Origin: Bacteroidales bacterium 6E
GTDB taxonomy: Bacteria > Bacteroidota > Bacteroidia > Bacteroidales > Prolixibacteraceae
Reading direction: 5' to 3'
Length of the DNA stretch: 64,000 nucleotides
Assembly: GCA_001270045.2 (NCBI GenBank)
Contig: DF970690.1
Coordinates: 406,369 to 470,368, forward strand
The notes beneath the pieces were generated by a model. That model was not told the DNA's origin, did no database searches, and saw nothing but the letters and a program-made list of their open reading frames with translations. Shown here in pieces: positions 54,028-62,595 of the stretch. Both the position numbers and the translations under genes were made by a program. Numbering within the stretch: the first letter of the stretch is position 1; each line of letters begins with the position of its first letter.

Positions 54028-54543
54028 TTATTCCCTGTACCACGAAGCATATTTCATATATGCCTTTGAGATCCGGTTGATTTCACCCTCCAATAATTCA
54101 GGGCCTATATCCTTGACCTTTTTGGCAGGCACACCGGCATAAACTGTTCCTGATTCAACCCGTGTCCCCTTTGTGACAACCGAACCGGCCGCTACCAGTG
54201 AATTGCTTTCGACAATGGCATCATCAAGGACAACGGCATTAATGCCAATCATTACATTGTCCTGAAGTGTGCAACCATGAATGGTTACATTATGCGCAAT
54301 GGTAACAAAATTGCCAATTTTTGTGGGTGATTTCTGGTATGTAGCATGTATGACGGCACCATCCTGGATATTTGTATCATGACCTATACGGATGGAATAA
54401 ACGTCTCCCCGGATTACTGCATTATACCAAACACTGCAATTATCGCCAATTTCAACATCACCAATTATGACGGCTGTTTCAGCAAGAAAACAGTTCTTTC
54501 CAATTTTGGGAGTCTTTCCGTTCAGAGTTTTAATGAGAGCCAT
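54028..54543 (-). CDS. Gamma-class carbonic anhydrase-like protein
   Basis: A 171-residue left-handed beta-helix protein built from hexapeptide repeats (for example VIIGDVEIGDNCSVWYNAVIRG). Zinc-ligand histidines appear in GAVIHATYQKSP and VTIAHNVTIHGCTL, the arrangement of gamma-carbonic anhydrases and of PaaY/YrdA proteins. The Cam-specific proton-shuttle loop is absent, as in the shorter bacterial proteins, so carbonic anhydrase activity is plausible but not certain. It is a single gene on the minus strand, divergent from korAB, with a TATCTTTG box just upstream. Confidence 0.9.
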   Translation of the reverse strand: MALIKTLNGKTPKIGKNCFLAETAVIIGDVEIGDNCSVWYNAVIRGDVYSIRIGHDTNIQDGAVIHATYQKSPTKIGNFVTIAHNVTIHGCTLQDNVMIGINAVVLDDAIVESNSLVAAGSVVTKGTRVESGTVYAGVPAKKVKDIGPELLEGEINRISKAYMKYASWYRE

Positions 54544-54568
54544 TATCTGAAATTATTTTAAATTATGG

Positions 54569-54576
54569 CAAAGATA
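54569..54576 (-). promoter_or_regulatory. Candidate -7 box for carbonic anhydrase gene (TATCTTTG)
   Basis: On the minus strand TATCTTTG matches TAnnTTTG and lies 25 bases before the ATG at 54543. No clear -33 TTTG is seen at the usual distance. Confidence 0.4.
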
Positions 54577-54628
54577 TGAAAAGGGAGAAAGAAATACCCC
54601 AGTCATTTTCGACGTGTTAAATATTGGT

Positions 54629-54636
54629 TATTTTTG
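54629..54636 (+). promoter_or_regulatory. Candidate -7 box for korAB (TATTTTTG)
   Basis: TATTTTTG matches TAnnTTTG; a TTTTC at 54605-54609 is a weak -33 candidate with a spacer of about 19 bases. The start site would be about 100 bases before the korA ATG, leaving a long leader. Confidence 0.4.
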
Positions 54637-54740
54637 CGGCTACCCGACATCCGAAATTGCATATATTCGTCCTGCCGGGATGAGGTATTTTAATAAAAAA
54701 CCAAAAAAAAAATTTACAAATAAACACAAACTAGAACTCC

Positions 54741-56579
54741 ATGAAGGAAGCAAAAGTTATCGAACTTGATGAAGTGGCGATCAGGTTTTCGGGTGATTCA
54801 GGAGATGGCATGCAGTTGACCGGGACTCTATTTTCCGATGCATCAGCTCTTCTTGGTAACGACATCAGTACCTTTCCGGATTATCCCTCTGAAATAAGGG
54901 CACCTCAGGGAACCGTCGGAGGTGTATCAGGTTTTCAGGTACAATTTGGAAGAAAAGCCATACATACTCCAGGCGATTTCGCACACGTTCTGGTAGCCAT
55001 GAATCCTGCCGCGGTTAAAGCCAACGCCAAATTCATGAATCCTGGCGGAACAATTATTTTCGACAGTGATGCCTTTAATGAAAAGAATTTCAAGAAAGCG
55101 GGATTTACTACCGATGATCCGTTCACGGAATGCAACTTGCTTGATTACAACAAGATACCGGTACCAATTACAACTTTGACACAAGAAAGCCTCAGGGATC
55201 TTGGACTGGACAACAAAAGTATTTTACGCAGTAAAAACATGTTGGCTCTCGGATTGGTTTGTTGGATTTTCAACCGACCCCTTGACTATATTGAAGAATA
55301 CCTGAAAACCAAGTTCGCCAAAAAGCCCTTGGTAGTTGAATCAAACCTCAGGGTACTTCATGCAGGATACAATTATGGAAATAACCTTCAGCACACCACG
55401 CCTCAGTATATGGTCAACCCGGCAACCATTGAACCGGGTATATACCGTAACATCAACGGTAACCAGGCGACAGGTTGGGGATTAATTGCCGCTGCAGAAA
55501 AGGCAGGTCTCGAATTGTTTGTTGGTTCTTATCCCATCACGCCTGCAACGGAAATATTGCAGACACTTGCCGAACGTAAAGATTTAGGAGTCAAATCCTT
55601 TCAAGCAGAGGATGAAATCGCCGGGATTGCTACGGCGATTGGTGCTGCCTTTGCAGGAGACCTCGCCGTGACCACTACCTCAGGACCTGGTTTTGCGCTT
55701 AAGTCAGAGGCAATCGGTCTTGCCGTGATGGCCGAGCTTCCGTTGGTCATCGTCAATGTCCAGCGTGGCGGACCATCAACGGGTCTGCCAACAAAAACTG
55801 AACAGTCTGACCTTCTACAGGCCCTTTATGGGCGTAACGGCGAAAGCCCTGTTGTGGTGCTGGCCGCCAGTACGCCTTCCGATTGTTTCTGGTATGCGTT
55901 TAAGGCAGCAAAAATTGCACTGGAGAGAATGGTCCCTGTTGTACTCCTTACCGACGGATTTCTTGGTAACGGAAGTGAGCCATGGAAACTGCCGACCATG
56001 GCAGAACTCCCTGAAATCAAACCCCGTATCGCCAAAGATGCCAGCACTTTCAAGCCTTACAAAAGGGATGAAGAAACCCTTGCCAGGGAATGGGCTTTCC
56101 CCGGAATGGATGGATTCCAGCACAGAATCGGAGGTTTGGAGAAAAATATTGCAGGCACAGTAAGTCATGATCCCGAGAATCACCAAAAAAATACAGACAT
56201 CCGTAAAGCGAAGGTCGACAGGGTGGTATCACTGGTACCCGACCTGGAAGTTTGTGGTGATGAAAGTGGCGATGTCCTTCTTGTAGGTTGGGGTGGCACT
56301 TACGGTCACATGTTAAGCACTTTGAGGGAACTTCGCCAGGAAGGCAAAAATGTCAGTCTGGCTCATTTTAACTACATCATGCCGTTACCTTCAAATGTCA
56401 ATGAAGTATTCAGCCGCTTCAAAAAAATCATAGTCTGTGAACTCAACCTTGGCCAGTTTGCCAGTTATCTTCGCGACAAGGTTCCCGGGTTTACCTATCA
56501 TCAGTACAACAAGGTGCAAGGTCTGCCATTCACGGTAAAAGAGCTGAAAAGTGCCGTAACTAAACTTCTGGAGGAATAA
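54741..56579 (+). CDS. korA: 2-oxoacid:ferredoxin oxidoreductase, gamma-alpha fused subunit (2-oxoglutarate type)
   Basis: Large subunit of the enzyme that converts 2-oxoglutarate and CoA to succinyl-CoA with reduction of ferredoxin. The 612-residue protein fuses a gamma domain (about 1-200, starting RFSGDSGDGMQLTGTLF) to an alpha domain (from about 240, SYPITPATEILQTLAE, then AGIATAIGAAFAGDLAVTTTSGPG and GGPSTGLPTKTEQSDL). This fusion and the G-P-S-T-G-x-P-T-K form are typical of 2-oxoglutarate rather than pyruvate enzymes. It is two bases before korB. The substrate is inferred; a branched-chain 2-oxoacid enzyme has similar layout. It provides an exit for 2-oxoglutarate made by the TCA genes in this window. 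Confidence 0.9.
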   Translation: MKEAKVIELDEVAIRFSGDSGDGMQLTGTLFSDASALLGNDISTFPDYPSEIRAPQGTVGGVSGFQVQFGRKAIHTPGDFAHVLVAMNPAAVKANAKFMNPGGTIIFDSDAFNEKNFKKAGFTTDDPFTECNLLDYNKIPVPITTLTQESLRDLGLDNKSILRSKNMLALGLVCWIFNRPLDYIEEYLKTKFAKKPLVVESNLRVLHAGYNYGNNLQHTTPQYMVNPATIEPGIYRNINGNQATGWGLIAAAEKAGLELFVGSYPITPATEILQTLAERKDLGVKSFQAEDEIAGIATAIGAAFAGDLAVTTTSGPGFALKSEAIGLAVMAELPLVIVNVQRGGPSTGLPTKTEQSDLLQALYGRNGESPVVVLAASTPSDCFWYAFKAAKIALERMVPVVLLTDGFLGNGSEPWKLPTMAELPEIKPRIAKDASTFKPYKRDEETLAREWAFPGMDGFQHRIGGLEKNIAGTVSHDPENHQKNTDIRKAKVDRVVSLVPDLEVCGDESGDVLLVGWGGTYGHMLSTLRELRQEGKNVSLAHFNYIMPLPSNVNEVFSRFKKIIVCELNLGQFASYLRDKVPGFTYHQYNKVQGLPFTVKELKSAVTKLLEE

Positions 56580-56581
56580 TC

Positions 56582-57643
56582 ATGAACGAGATAAAATATA
56601 CCGTCAAGGATTTTAAAAGTGAAAATGAAGTCCGCTGGTGTCCGGGCTGTGGTGACTATGCCATTATGAATGCTGTTCAAAGAACCATGGCCGACATGAA
56701 TTTAAAACACGAACAGTATGCCGTCATTTCGGGGATCGGATGCTCCTCGAGGTTTCCATACTACATGAGCACTTATGGTTTTCATACCATTCACGGTAGG
56801 GCTACAGCCATCGCCAGTGGTGTAAAATGTGCCAATCCTGACCTGAATGTATGGGTTATTACAGGTGACGGTGATGGTATGGCCATCGGAGGAAACCACT
56901 TTATCCACCTGATTAGAAGGAATATTGACCTGAATGTCATCCTTTTCAACAACAAAATATATGGCCTTACCAAAGGTCAGTATTCTCCTACAACAGACAG
57001 GGGATTTAAAACCAAGACCTCTCCTTTTGGCACCATTGAAGAACCTTTTGTTCCCGGCCAGCTGGTCATCGGAGCTAGAGGTAACTTCTTTGCCCGTACC
57101 ATTGACACAAACCTAAAGTTGAGCCAGGAAGTCTTTGCCGAAGCTGCCAAACATAAAGGAACTTCCGTTGTCGAGGTACTCCAGAACTGTGTGATTTTCA
57201 ACGATGGAATCCATAACCAAATCACTGATTCTGAATACAGGCTGGAAAGGCAACTGGTTTTACGGCATGGTGAACCCATGATCTTTGGCAATGACCAGAA
57301 CAAAGGCCTCATGTCGGTGAGAGGTAAACTGAAGGTAGTCACGATCGGCGAGAATGGCGTAACATTGGACGATATCCTGGTTCATGATGCCCATGATCCT
57401 GATCCATCACTCCATCTGGCCTTAGTCAATATGCAGCTGCCGGATTTCCCCGTTGTATTTGGTGTTATCCGTGATGTTGAGGCACCCGTTTATGACCACG
57501 AGATGGTCAAACAAATTAACGCCATCAAACAATCAAGTCCTATCAAGAATGTAGACAATATGCTCCATTCAGGGAATACCTGGGTTGTTGAAGACAACGG
57601 GAATGGCAAAACTTCAGGCGAACTCTGTAAAAAACTCAGATAG
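56582..57643 (+). CDS. korB: 2-oxoacid:ferredoxin oxidoreductase, beta subunit
   Basis: Thiamine-diphosphate-binding subunit, partner of the preceding gene. The 353-residue protein has the N-terminal VRWCPGCGDYAIMNAV with the iron-sulfur cysteines, GRATAIASGVKCANPDL, and the TPP/magnesium motif GDGDGMAIGGNHF followed by NNKIYGLTKGQYSPTT. The last is the usual sequence of beta subunits of the 2-oxoglutarate enzymes. It lacks a separate ferredoxin domain, so electrons go to an external ferredoxin. It begins two bases after korA and is followed by a terminator. Confidence 0.93.
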   Translation: MNEIKYTVKDFKSENEVRWCPGCGDYAIMNAVQRTMADMNLKHEQYAVISGIGCSSRFPYYMSTYGFHTIHGRATAIASGVKCANPDLNVWVITGDGDGMAIGGNHFIHLIRRNIDLNVILFNNKIYGLTKGQYSPTTDRGFKTKTSPFGTIEEPFVPGQLVIGARGNFFARTIDTNLKLSQEVFAEAAKHKGTSVVEVLQNCVIFNDGIHNQITDSEYRLERQLVLRHGEPMIFGNDQNKGLMSVRGKLKVVTIGENGVTLDDILVHDAHDPDPSLHLALVNMQLPDFPVVFGVIRDVEAPVYDHEMVKQINAIKQSSPIKNVDNMLHSGNTWVVEDNGNGKTSGELCKKLR

Positions 57644-57662
57644 AAATATTTGAACAAATTGG

Positions 57663-57697
57663 AAAGGCTGTTCCTTAATTTGGAGCAGCCTTTTTTA
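57663..57697 (+). terminator. Rho-independent terminator after korAB
   Basis: AAAGGCTGTTCC (57663-57674) pairs with GGAGCAGCCTTT (57682-57693) with one G-U wobble and a seven-base loop, then a T run. Confidence 0.9.
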
Positions 57698-57818
57698 TTT
57701 TAAGTATTGGTTATATTACATACAAATTCATTTTATACAGCCAGAATCCATCATAAAATAAGGATCTGAAAAACGGAATGCCTGAAAAAAAGCTAATTTT
57801 CAGAAAAATATTTCAGCC

Positions 57819-60812
57819 ATGAATATCGAGGAAATCCATCTCTCCGACATATACAAAAAGAGAAAAACTGACCGCGACATCTTCCATGAACTTATGCCCT
57901 ATAAGGTAAAGGAAGTTTTGCTAATTGCCACCATTTATGACTCCTACTCCATTGTCAAGGAAGGCCAGATCTTTGACAAGATATTCGGGGAGTACCTGCA
58001 GTTGAACCTCTATGCCGCCCCACGGTTTACCAGCGTCAGTACGATGGAAGAGGCCTTGCAGATACTCGACAACCACACTTTTGACATTGTCATAATCATG
58101 GCAGGCCTCGACAAGGAAACTCCGTTGAAGACCGCTCAATCAATCCATGGGAAAAAACCGGATATACCCATCTTGTTGCTCGCCAACAACAACGCTGACC
58201 TGAAATACTTCCAAAAAGAGGGAAATAAGCTGGACTTTTTTGACAGGACTTTTGTATGGAACGGCAATTCCAACGTCTTTCTAGCAATGATCAAGTACAT
58301 TGAGGACAAAAAGAACCTGGAACCCGATACACGATTAGGGAATGTAAGGGTTGTGCTCCTGGTCGAGGACAGCATCCAATATTATTCCAGATATTTACCC
58401 ATGCTCTATGCTACCATCATGACCCAAACACAAAATCTGGTGGAGGATGATTCAGCAGAGGAGTTGAACAAAATATTGAAAATGAGGGCTCGCCCAAAGG
58501 TTATTCTTGTAAGCACCTATGAAGAAGCAGTCGACGTCATCCGAAAATACAGGGATTATATCCTATGCGTCATTTCTGACGTGAAGTTTGAAAAGAACAA
58601 TATTGCCGATGAAAACGCTGGAGTCGACCTCTTGAAATATGTCAACAAGGCGATGCATTTCCCTATACCACTGCTTCTTCAATCGCACGATATCAGCAAT
58701 GCTGAGAGGGCACACGATGTTGGGGCAGATTTCATTGACAAGAATTCAGACAGTCTGGCAATGGACATACTGAATTTTCTTTACCGCCGTCTGGGTTTTG
58801 GGAACTTCGTTTTCAAAGACATTGATGGAACACCATTGATGGAAGCCCGAAATCTTCAGGAGTTCGAGGAAATGTTCAGGATCATCCCAGATTCAGTCCT
58901 TGAATATCATGGTCGCAGGAACTCATTCAGTACATGGCTGATGGCCCGTGGCGAGATAAACATGGCTGAACGCCTTAAACCATATCAGACAGAAGATTTT
59001 GGCAGTTCTGAGGACCTTCGGCAGTTCTGTCTCGATGTTTTCAGGGAAGTCAAGCTAAAGAAGCTGCAAGGAAGAATTATCAAATTTGACCCTGGATTGG
59101 TGACATCCAACAGATTCGTAATGCGCATTGGTAAAGGGTCTTTGGGAGGAAAAGGCCGTGGAATGGCATTCATGTCGAACTTTATCGAAAACATCGACTT
59201 TTCCCGGATCATTCCAGGCATGTCCATACGCATTCCCGCAACAACAGTATTGGGCACAAACGAATTTGACCGCTTCATCGAATCCAACAACCTTTATGAA
59301 ACCATTTACAGTACATATGATTACGAAAATATCCGAAACCAGTTTCTGGAAGCCTGGTTCGACGATGATATCAACCAGCGGCTGATGGAATATCTCCAGG
59401 TGATGAACATGCCGCTTGCCATCAGGTCATCAGGACTTTTTGAGGATTCATTGCTCAGGCCTTTTTCTGGCGTGTATTCCACTTTCCTGATTCCCAACAA
59501 CCACCCCGACATCCATGTTCGTTTTGAACAACTAACGACCGCAATCAAACTGGTATATGCAAGTATATTTACCGAATCTTCACAGATGTATTTTGATGCC
59601 ATCGATTACAAAATCGAAGAAGAAAAGATGGCTGTCATTATTCAGGAAGTGGTAGGACACGAATTTAATAATCGTTTCTACCCACATATTTCGGGAATAG
59701 CCCAATCCTACAATTACTATCCGGTAGCCTACATGGAACCGGAGGATGGATTCTCGGTCACGGCAGTAGGGCTGGGCATGTATGTTGCCGGAGGAGAAAA
59801 TGCCTATCGCTTCTGTCCAAAATACCCTGCCCTGAATAATACATCACTGAGGGATCAGATTCGGGAATCACAACGCCATTTTTACGCGATAGATATGTCA
59901 AAGACATCTTTCGATTTGGTGCAGGAAGGTGAGCTGGCGGCCGTAAAGCGCTACCGTGTCAAGGAAGCGGAAGGCGATGGCACCCTTGAAATGTGTGTCT
60001 CGACTTATCACATGGAAAATGAAGAACTGGTTCCCGGAATGCCAATACCAGGTTCACGCGTGGTCGATTTCAGCAATATTCTGAAGTATAACGCCATCCC
60101 GCTTGCCGAAACACTCCAATTGCTCCTTAGGCTTTTCAGGGAAGCCATGGGCACACCTGTAGAAATGGAATATTCAATTGACCTTAAGCCAGGAGCCAAC
60201 GGATTGCCTACATTCTATCTTTTGCAAATCAAACCCCTGATCAGGTCTGAAGAAGAAGTCTCCATCGAGGAGGAACACTTGTCCAGGAATAACATGGTAA
60301 TGTATGCCGAAAGAGGAATGGGGAATGGGAAAATTGAACACATCAGGGACATCATCTATGTTGAACCTCACCAATTCAGCAACATGATCACCAAAGAGAT
60401 AGCCCATGAAATCAGTGAGTATAACAAATACTTTGAAGAGAACCAGCTGGATTATATACTTATAGGGCCCGGAAGATGGGGATCAAATGATCACTTTACC
60501 GGAATACCCGTCTATTGGGCAGGTATCTCTAAAGCCCGCATCATCATTGAGATTGGGTTGGACAATTTTCCGCTGGAAGGCTCCCTGGGATCACATTTCT
60601 TTCACAATGTCACCTCAATGAATGTTGGCTATTTCTGCATCCCCCATAATTCCAATAATTCATTCATTGACCTGAAGACTCTTGAAAAACAGGAAATAGT
60701 AAGAAACACCGGATATATCCGCCATATCCGGTTTGATAATCCCCTAACCATTATGATGGATGGACGAAAACGTCAGGCAGTCATCCGATTCACTGATGAT
60801 CAGCCTGCCTGA
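57819..60812 (+). CDS. Receiver-receiver-PPDK_N hybrid protein (PEP-synthase-like, uncharacterised)
   Basis: A 997-residue cytosolic protein. Residues about 31-160 form a receiver-like domain without a phosphorylatable Asp (the strand reads FDIVIIMAG). Residues about 177-325 form a second receiver with the expected residues: ED at 183-184, Asp 254, Ser 289 and Lys 308. From about 430 to 806 comes a PPDK_N/PEP-synthase ATP-grasp domain: GKGSLGGKGRGMAF (438-451), PLAIRSSGLFEDS (532-544), MAVIIQEVVG (604-613) and LLQIKP (801-806). The usual phosphohistidine swivel and PEP TIM-barrel domains are absent. The C-terminus (810-997) is a distinct domain with PGRWGSND (884-891) and GSHFFHN (924-930). 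Relatives exist in Bacteroidota, but I know of no function. Stop overlaps the convergent aroE stop by 13 bases. Confidence 0.85.
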   Translation: MNIEEIHLSDIYKKRKTDRDIFHELMPYKVKEVLLIATIYDSYSIVKEGQIFDKIFGEYLQLNLYAAPRFTSVSTMEEALQILDNHTFDIVIIMAGLDKETPLKTAQSIHGKKPDIPILLLANNNADLKYFQKEGNKLDFFDRTFVWNGNSNVFLAMIKYIEDKKNLEPDTRLGNVRVVLLVEDSIQYYSRYLPMLYATIMTQTQNLVEDDSAEELNKILKMRARPKVILVSTYEEAVDVIRKYRDYILCVISDVKFEKNNIADENAGVDLLKYVNKAMHFPIPLLLQSHDISNAERAHDVGADFIDKNSDSLAMDILNFLYRRLGFGNFVFKDIDGTPLMEARNLQEFEEMFRIIPDSVLEYHGRRNSFSTWLMARGEINMAERLKPYQTEDFGSSEDLRQFCLDVFREVKLKKLQGRIIKFDPGLVTSNRFVMRIGKGSLGGKGRGMAFMSNFIENIDFSRIIPGMSIRIPATTVLGTNEFDRFIESNNLYETIYSTYDYENIRNQFLEAWFDDDINQRLMEYLQVMNMPLAIRSSGLFEDSLLRPFSGVYSTFLIPNNHPDIHVRFEQLTTAIKLVYASIFTESSQMYFDAIDYKIEEEKMAVIIQEVVGHEFNNRFYPHISGIAQSYNYYPVAYMEPEDGFSVTAVGLGMYVAGGENAYRFCPKYPALNNTSLRDQIRESQRHFYAIDMSKTSFDLVQEGELAAVKRYRVKEAEGDGTLEMCVSTYHMENEELVPGMPIPGSRVVDFSNILKYNAIPLAETLQLLLRLFREAMGTPVEMEYSIDLKPGANGLPTFYLLQIKPLIRSEEEVSIEEEHLSRNNMVMYAERGMGNGKIEHIRDIIYVEPHQFSNMITKEIAHEISEYNKYFEENQLDYILIGPGRWGSNDHFTGIPVYWAGISKARIIIEIGLDNFPLEGSLGSHFFHNVTSMNVGYFCIPHNSNNSFIDLKTLEKQEIVRNTGYIRHIRFDNPLTIMMDGRKRQAVIRFTDDQPA

Positions 60813-61558
60813 AAATCTTTCGAATTCCAGATTTCATAAGCCTTCAATGCTTGAAGAACAAGCATTTCATAACCGTTTTTCACTTGCGCCTTGCGAACGG
60901 CACCTTCCTGTAGAAAAGAGGTCAGGGGTGGATTATAAACCAGGTCATAAAGCAAATGACGATCTGATATCCAATGATATGGAATATCTGGCTTGGCGTT
61001 CGTATCAGGGAAGGTACCTAACGGCGTGGTGTTGACCAGGATGGTATGCTCATTTATTATCTCTTCGGAGATCTCAGAATAGTCAAGCCCCTTAGATGCA
61101 TTTCGGGATACCATCGTGTATGCTATACCCAATTCACCGAAAGCATATGCAACTGCCTTGGAGGCTCCTCCGGTACCCAGCACAAGGGCTTTTTGATGAT
61201 GAGGCTTCAAAAGTGGCCTGAGGCTGTTCATAAAACCATATGCATCAGTATTATAACCCTTTAGAGAGGATTTATCTTCGGAATCATGCCGGATTAAAAT
61301 TGTATTTACGGCACCTATCTGTTCGGCAACCTCATCCAACTCATCCAAAAACGGCATGATAGCAGTTTTATAGGGTATGGTCACATTCAAGCCTACCAGC
61401 TCAGGATGGGTGGCAATCAATTCTTGAACCATCTCAATTGATGGAATTTCAAAATTCAGGTATTGTTCGTTCTTCCCCTCCTTGGAAAATTTCCCGGAAA
61501 AGAATGTCCTGGAAAATGAATGTCCTAAAGGAAAGCCAACCAATCCATAGGTTCTCAT
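60800..61558 (-). CDS. aroE: Shikimate dehydrogenase
   Basis: Reduces 3-dehydroshikimate to shikimate in aromatic amino-acid synthesis with NADPH. The 252-residue protein is slightly short for AroE (about 270) but complete. The substrate motif is GFPLGHSFSRTFF instead of the usual G-H-S-x-S-P, so a Pro is replaced; the catalytic Lys is in GLNVTIPYKTAIMPFLDEL, followed by GAVNTI. The nucleotide motif is LVLGTGGASKAVAYAF, and the C-terminal has NGYEMLVLQ. The conserved D of YNTDAYGF is also present. It is adjacent to the DUF368 gene (two bases) and convergent with the PPDK_N hybrid. Function is well supported. Confidence 0.94.
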   Translation of the reverse strand: MRTYGLVGFPLGHSFSRTFFSGKFSKEGKNEQYLNFEIPSIEMVQELIATHPELVGLNVTIPYKTAIMPFLDELDEVAEQIGAVNTILIRHDSEDKSSLKGYNTDAYGFMNSLRPLLKPHHQKALVLGTGGASKAVAYAFGELGIAYTMVSRNASKGLDYSEISEEIINEHTILVNTTPLGTFPDTNAKPDIPYHWISDRHLLYDLVYNPPLTSFLQEGAVRKAQVKNGYEMLVLQALKAYEIWNSKDFQAG

Positions 61559-61560
61559 CT

Positions 61561-62493
61561 TTACTTTTTGTTTTTGGCCGTGAATCCTTCAATTACAAAA
61601 ATAATCACAAATCCAACCAGGGCTAAAACAAGAGCTCCTGCCATAAGAGAGGGCTGATTGGTGATTGCTTCGTATGTTCCGGGCAATACATTCTCCTCGA
61701 TCAGAGGTCTGACTACACCATGACGGTCAGTAAATGTCTCGACAACTTTTTTCCATGGCCAAACCTTGTTTAGCGAACCTACCATAAAACCAGCCAATAA
61801 TCCGATTGTCAGGTCGTGGTATTTCCTAAATAACCAGGAAAGGAAATTGGAGAATAAAATAATACTGATACCTGCCCCGAGCAAAAAAACAAGAATTACC
61901 GGAATATTAAAATCACTGACTGCCTGCAGGATAAACCGATACATTCCCAGAAGTACCAAAATAAAGCTGCCACTGATTCCCGGCAGAATCATGGCACATA
62001 TGGCAATGGCGCCCGACACAAAGATAAATCCATAGGTAGTGTTCGCTTCAGCTGGTGTCAATACCGTAATTACATAGGCAATAACTGCGCCGACCACAGT
62101 AATCAATACCAAACCGGCATTCCATTTCTTGATATATCGGACAACATAAATGGCCGAAGCGACAATCAATCCGAAGAAAAATGACCATATGAGCACCGGA
62201 TAAGTTTCCAGCAGGTATTCCATCAATTTAGCCAGGGAAAGGATGCTGATAAAGATACCAGCGACCAGGCTGATCAGGAAATTTCCATTGATTGCCCCCC
62301 AAAAGTCTTTGATCTTTCCATGCAATAAAAGCCTCAGTGACGCAGGATTGATCGATTTGATGGAATTGATCAATTCTTCATAAATACCAGTTATAAACGC
62401 AATTGTACCACCGGAAACCCCCGGGATAACATCGGCTGCTCCCATCGCCATCCCCCGAAGGGTAATCATTAAATAATCCTTGATTGATCTCAT
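61561..62493 (-). CDS. DUF368 polytopic membrane protein
   Basis: A 310-residue inner-membrane protein with about eight to nine hydrophobic helices. The start at the ATG at 62493 (MRSIKDYLMITLRGM) is preferred because an upstream TTG start would put a transcription terminator inside the coding region. The signature GMAMGAADVIPGVSGGTIAFITGIYEEL (residues about 14-41) is the DUF368 hallmark, and a second glycine-rich motif is LPGISGSFILVLLGMY. Some family members have recently been linked to undecaprenyl-phosphate recycling, so a lipid-carrier flippase role is possible here; the wall-synthesis genes elsewhere in the window fit, but are not linked. It precedes aroE by two bases. Confidence 0.9.
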   Translation of the reverse strand: MRSIKDYLMITLRGMAMGAADVIPGVSGGTIAFITGIYEELINSIKSINPASLRLLLHGKIKDFWGAINGNFLISLVAGIFISILSLAKLMEYLLETYPVLIWSFFFGLIVASAIYVVRYIKKWNAGLVLITVVGAVIAYVITVLTPAEANTTYGFIFVSGAIAICAMILPGISGSFILVLLGMYRFILQAVSDFNIPVILVFLLGAGISIILFSNFLSWLFRKYHDLTIGLLAGFMVGSLNKVWPWKKVVETFTDRHGVVRPLIEENVLPGTYEAITNQPSLMAGALVLALVGFVIIFVIEGFTAKNKK

Positions 62494-62506
62494 AATCAGC
62501 TGACTT

Positions 62507-62546
62507 AAAACAAAACCCGCGTAAAATTCCAATGACGCGGGTTTAA
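62507..62546 (-). terminator. Terminator after the TPR gene
   Basis: AAACCCGCG (62513-62521) and CGCGGGTTT (62536-62544) form a perfect 9-base stem, followed on the minus strand by TTTTGTTTTAAG. It lies 50 bases beyond the TPR gene's stop and ends before the preferred DUF368 start. Confidence 0.8.
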
Positions 62547-62595
62547 ATTATGGTTCTCCATATTATTCTTAAGGTATAACAATCTAAGGCCATAC

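Noticed and set aside
62494-62532. TTG start for the DUF368 protein at 62532
   Set aside because: It would place the terminator hairpin inside the gene; the ATG at 62493 begins the conserved family N-terminus.
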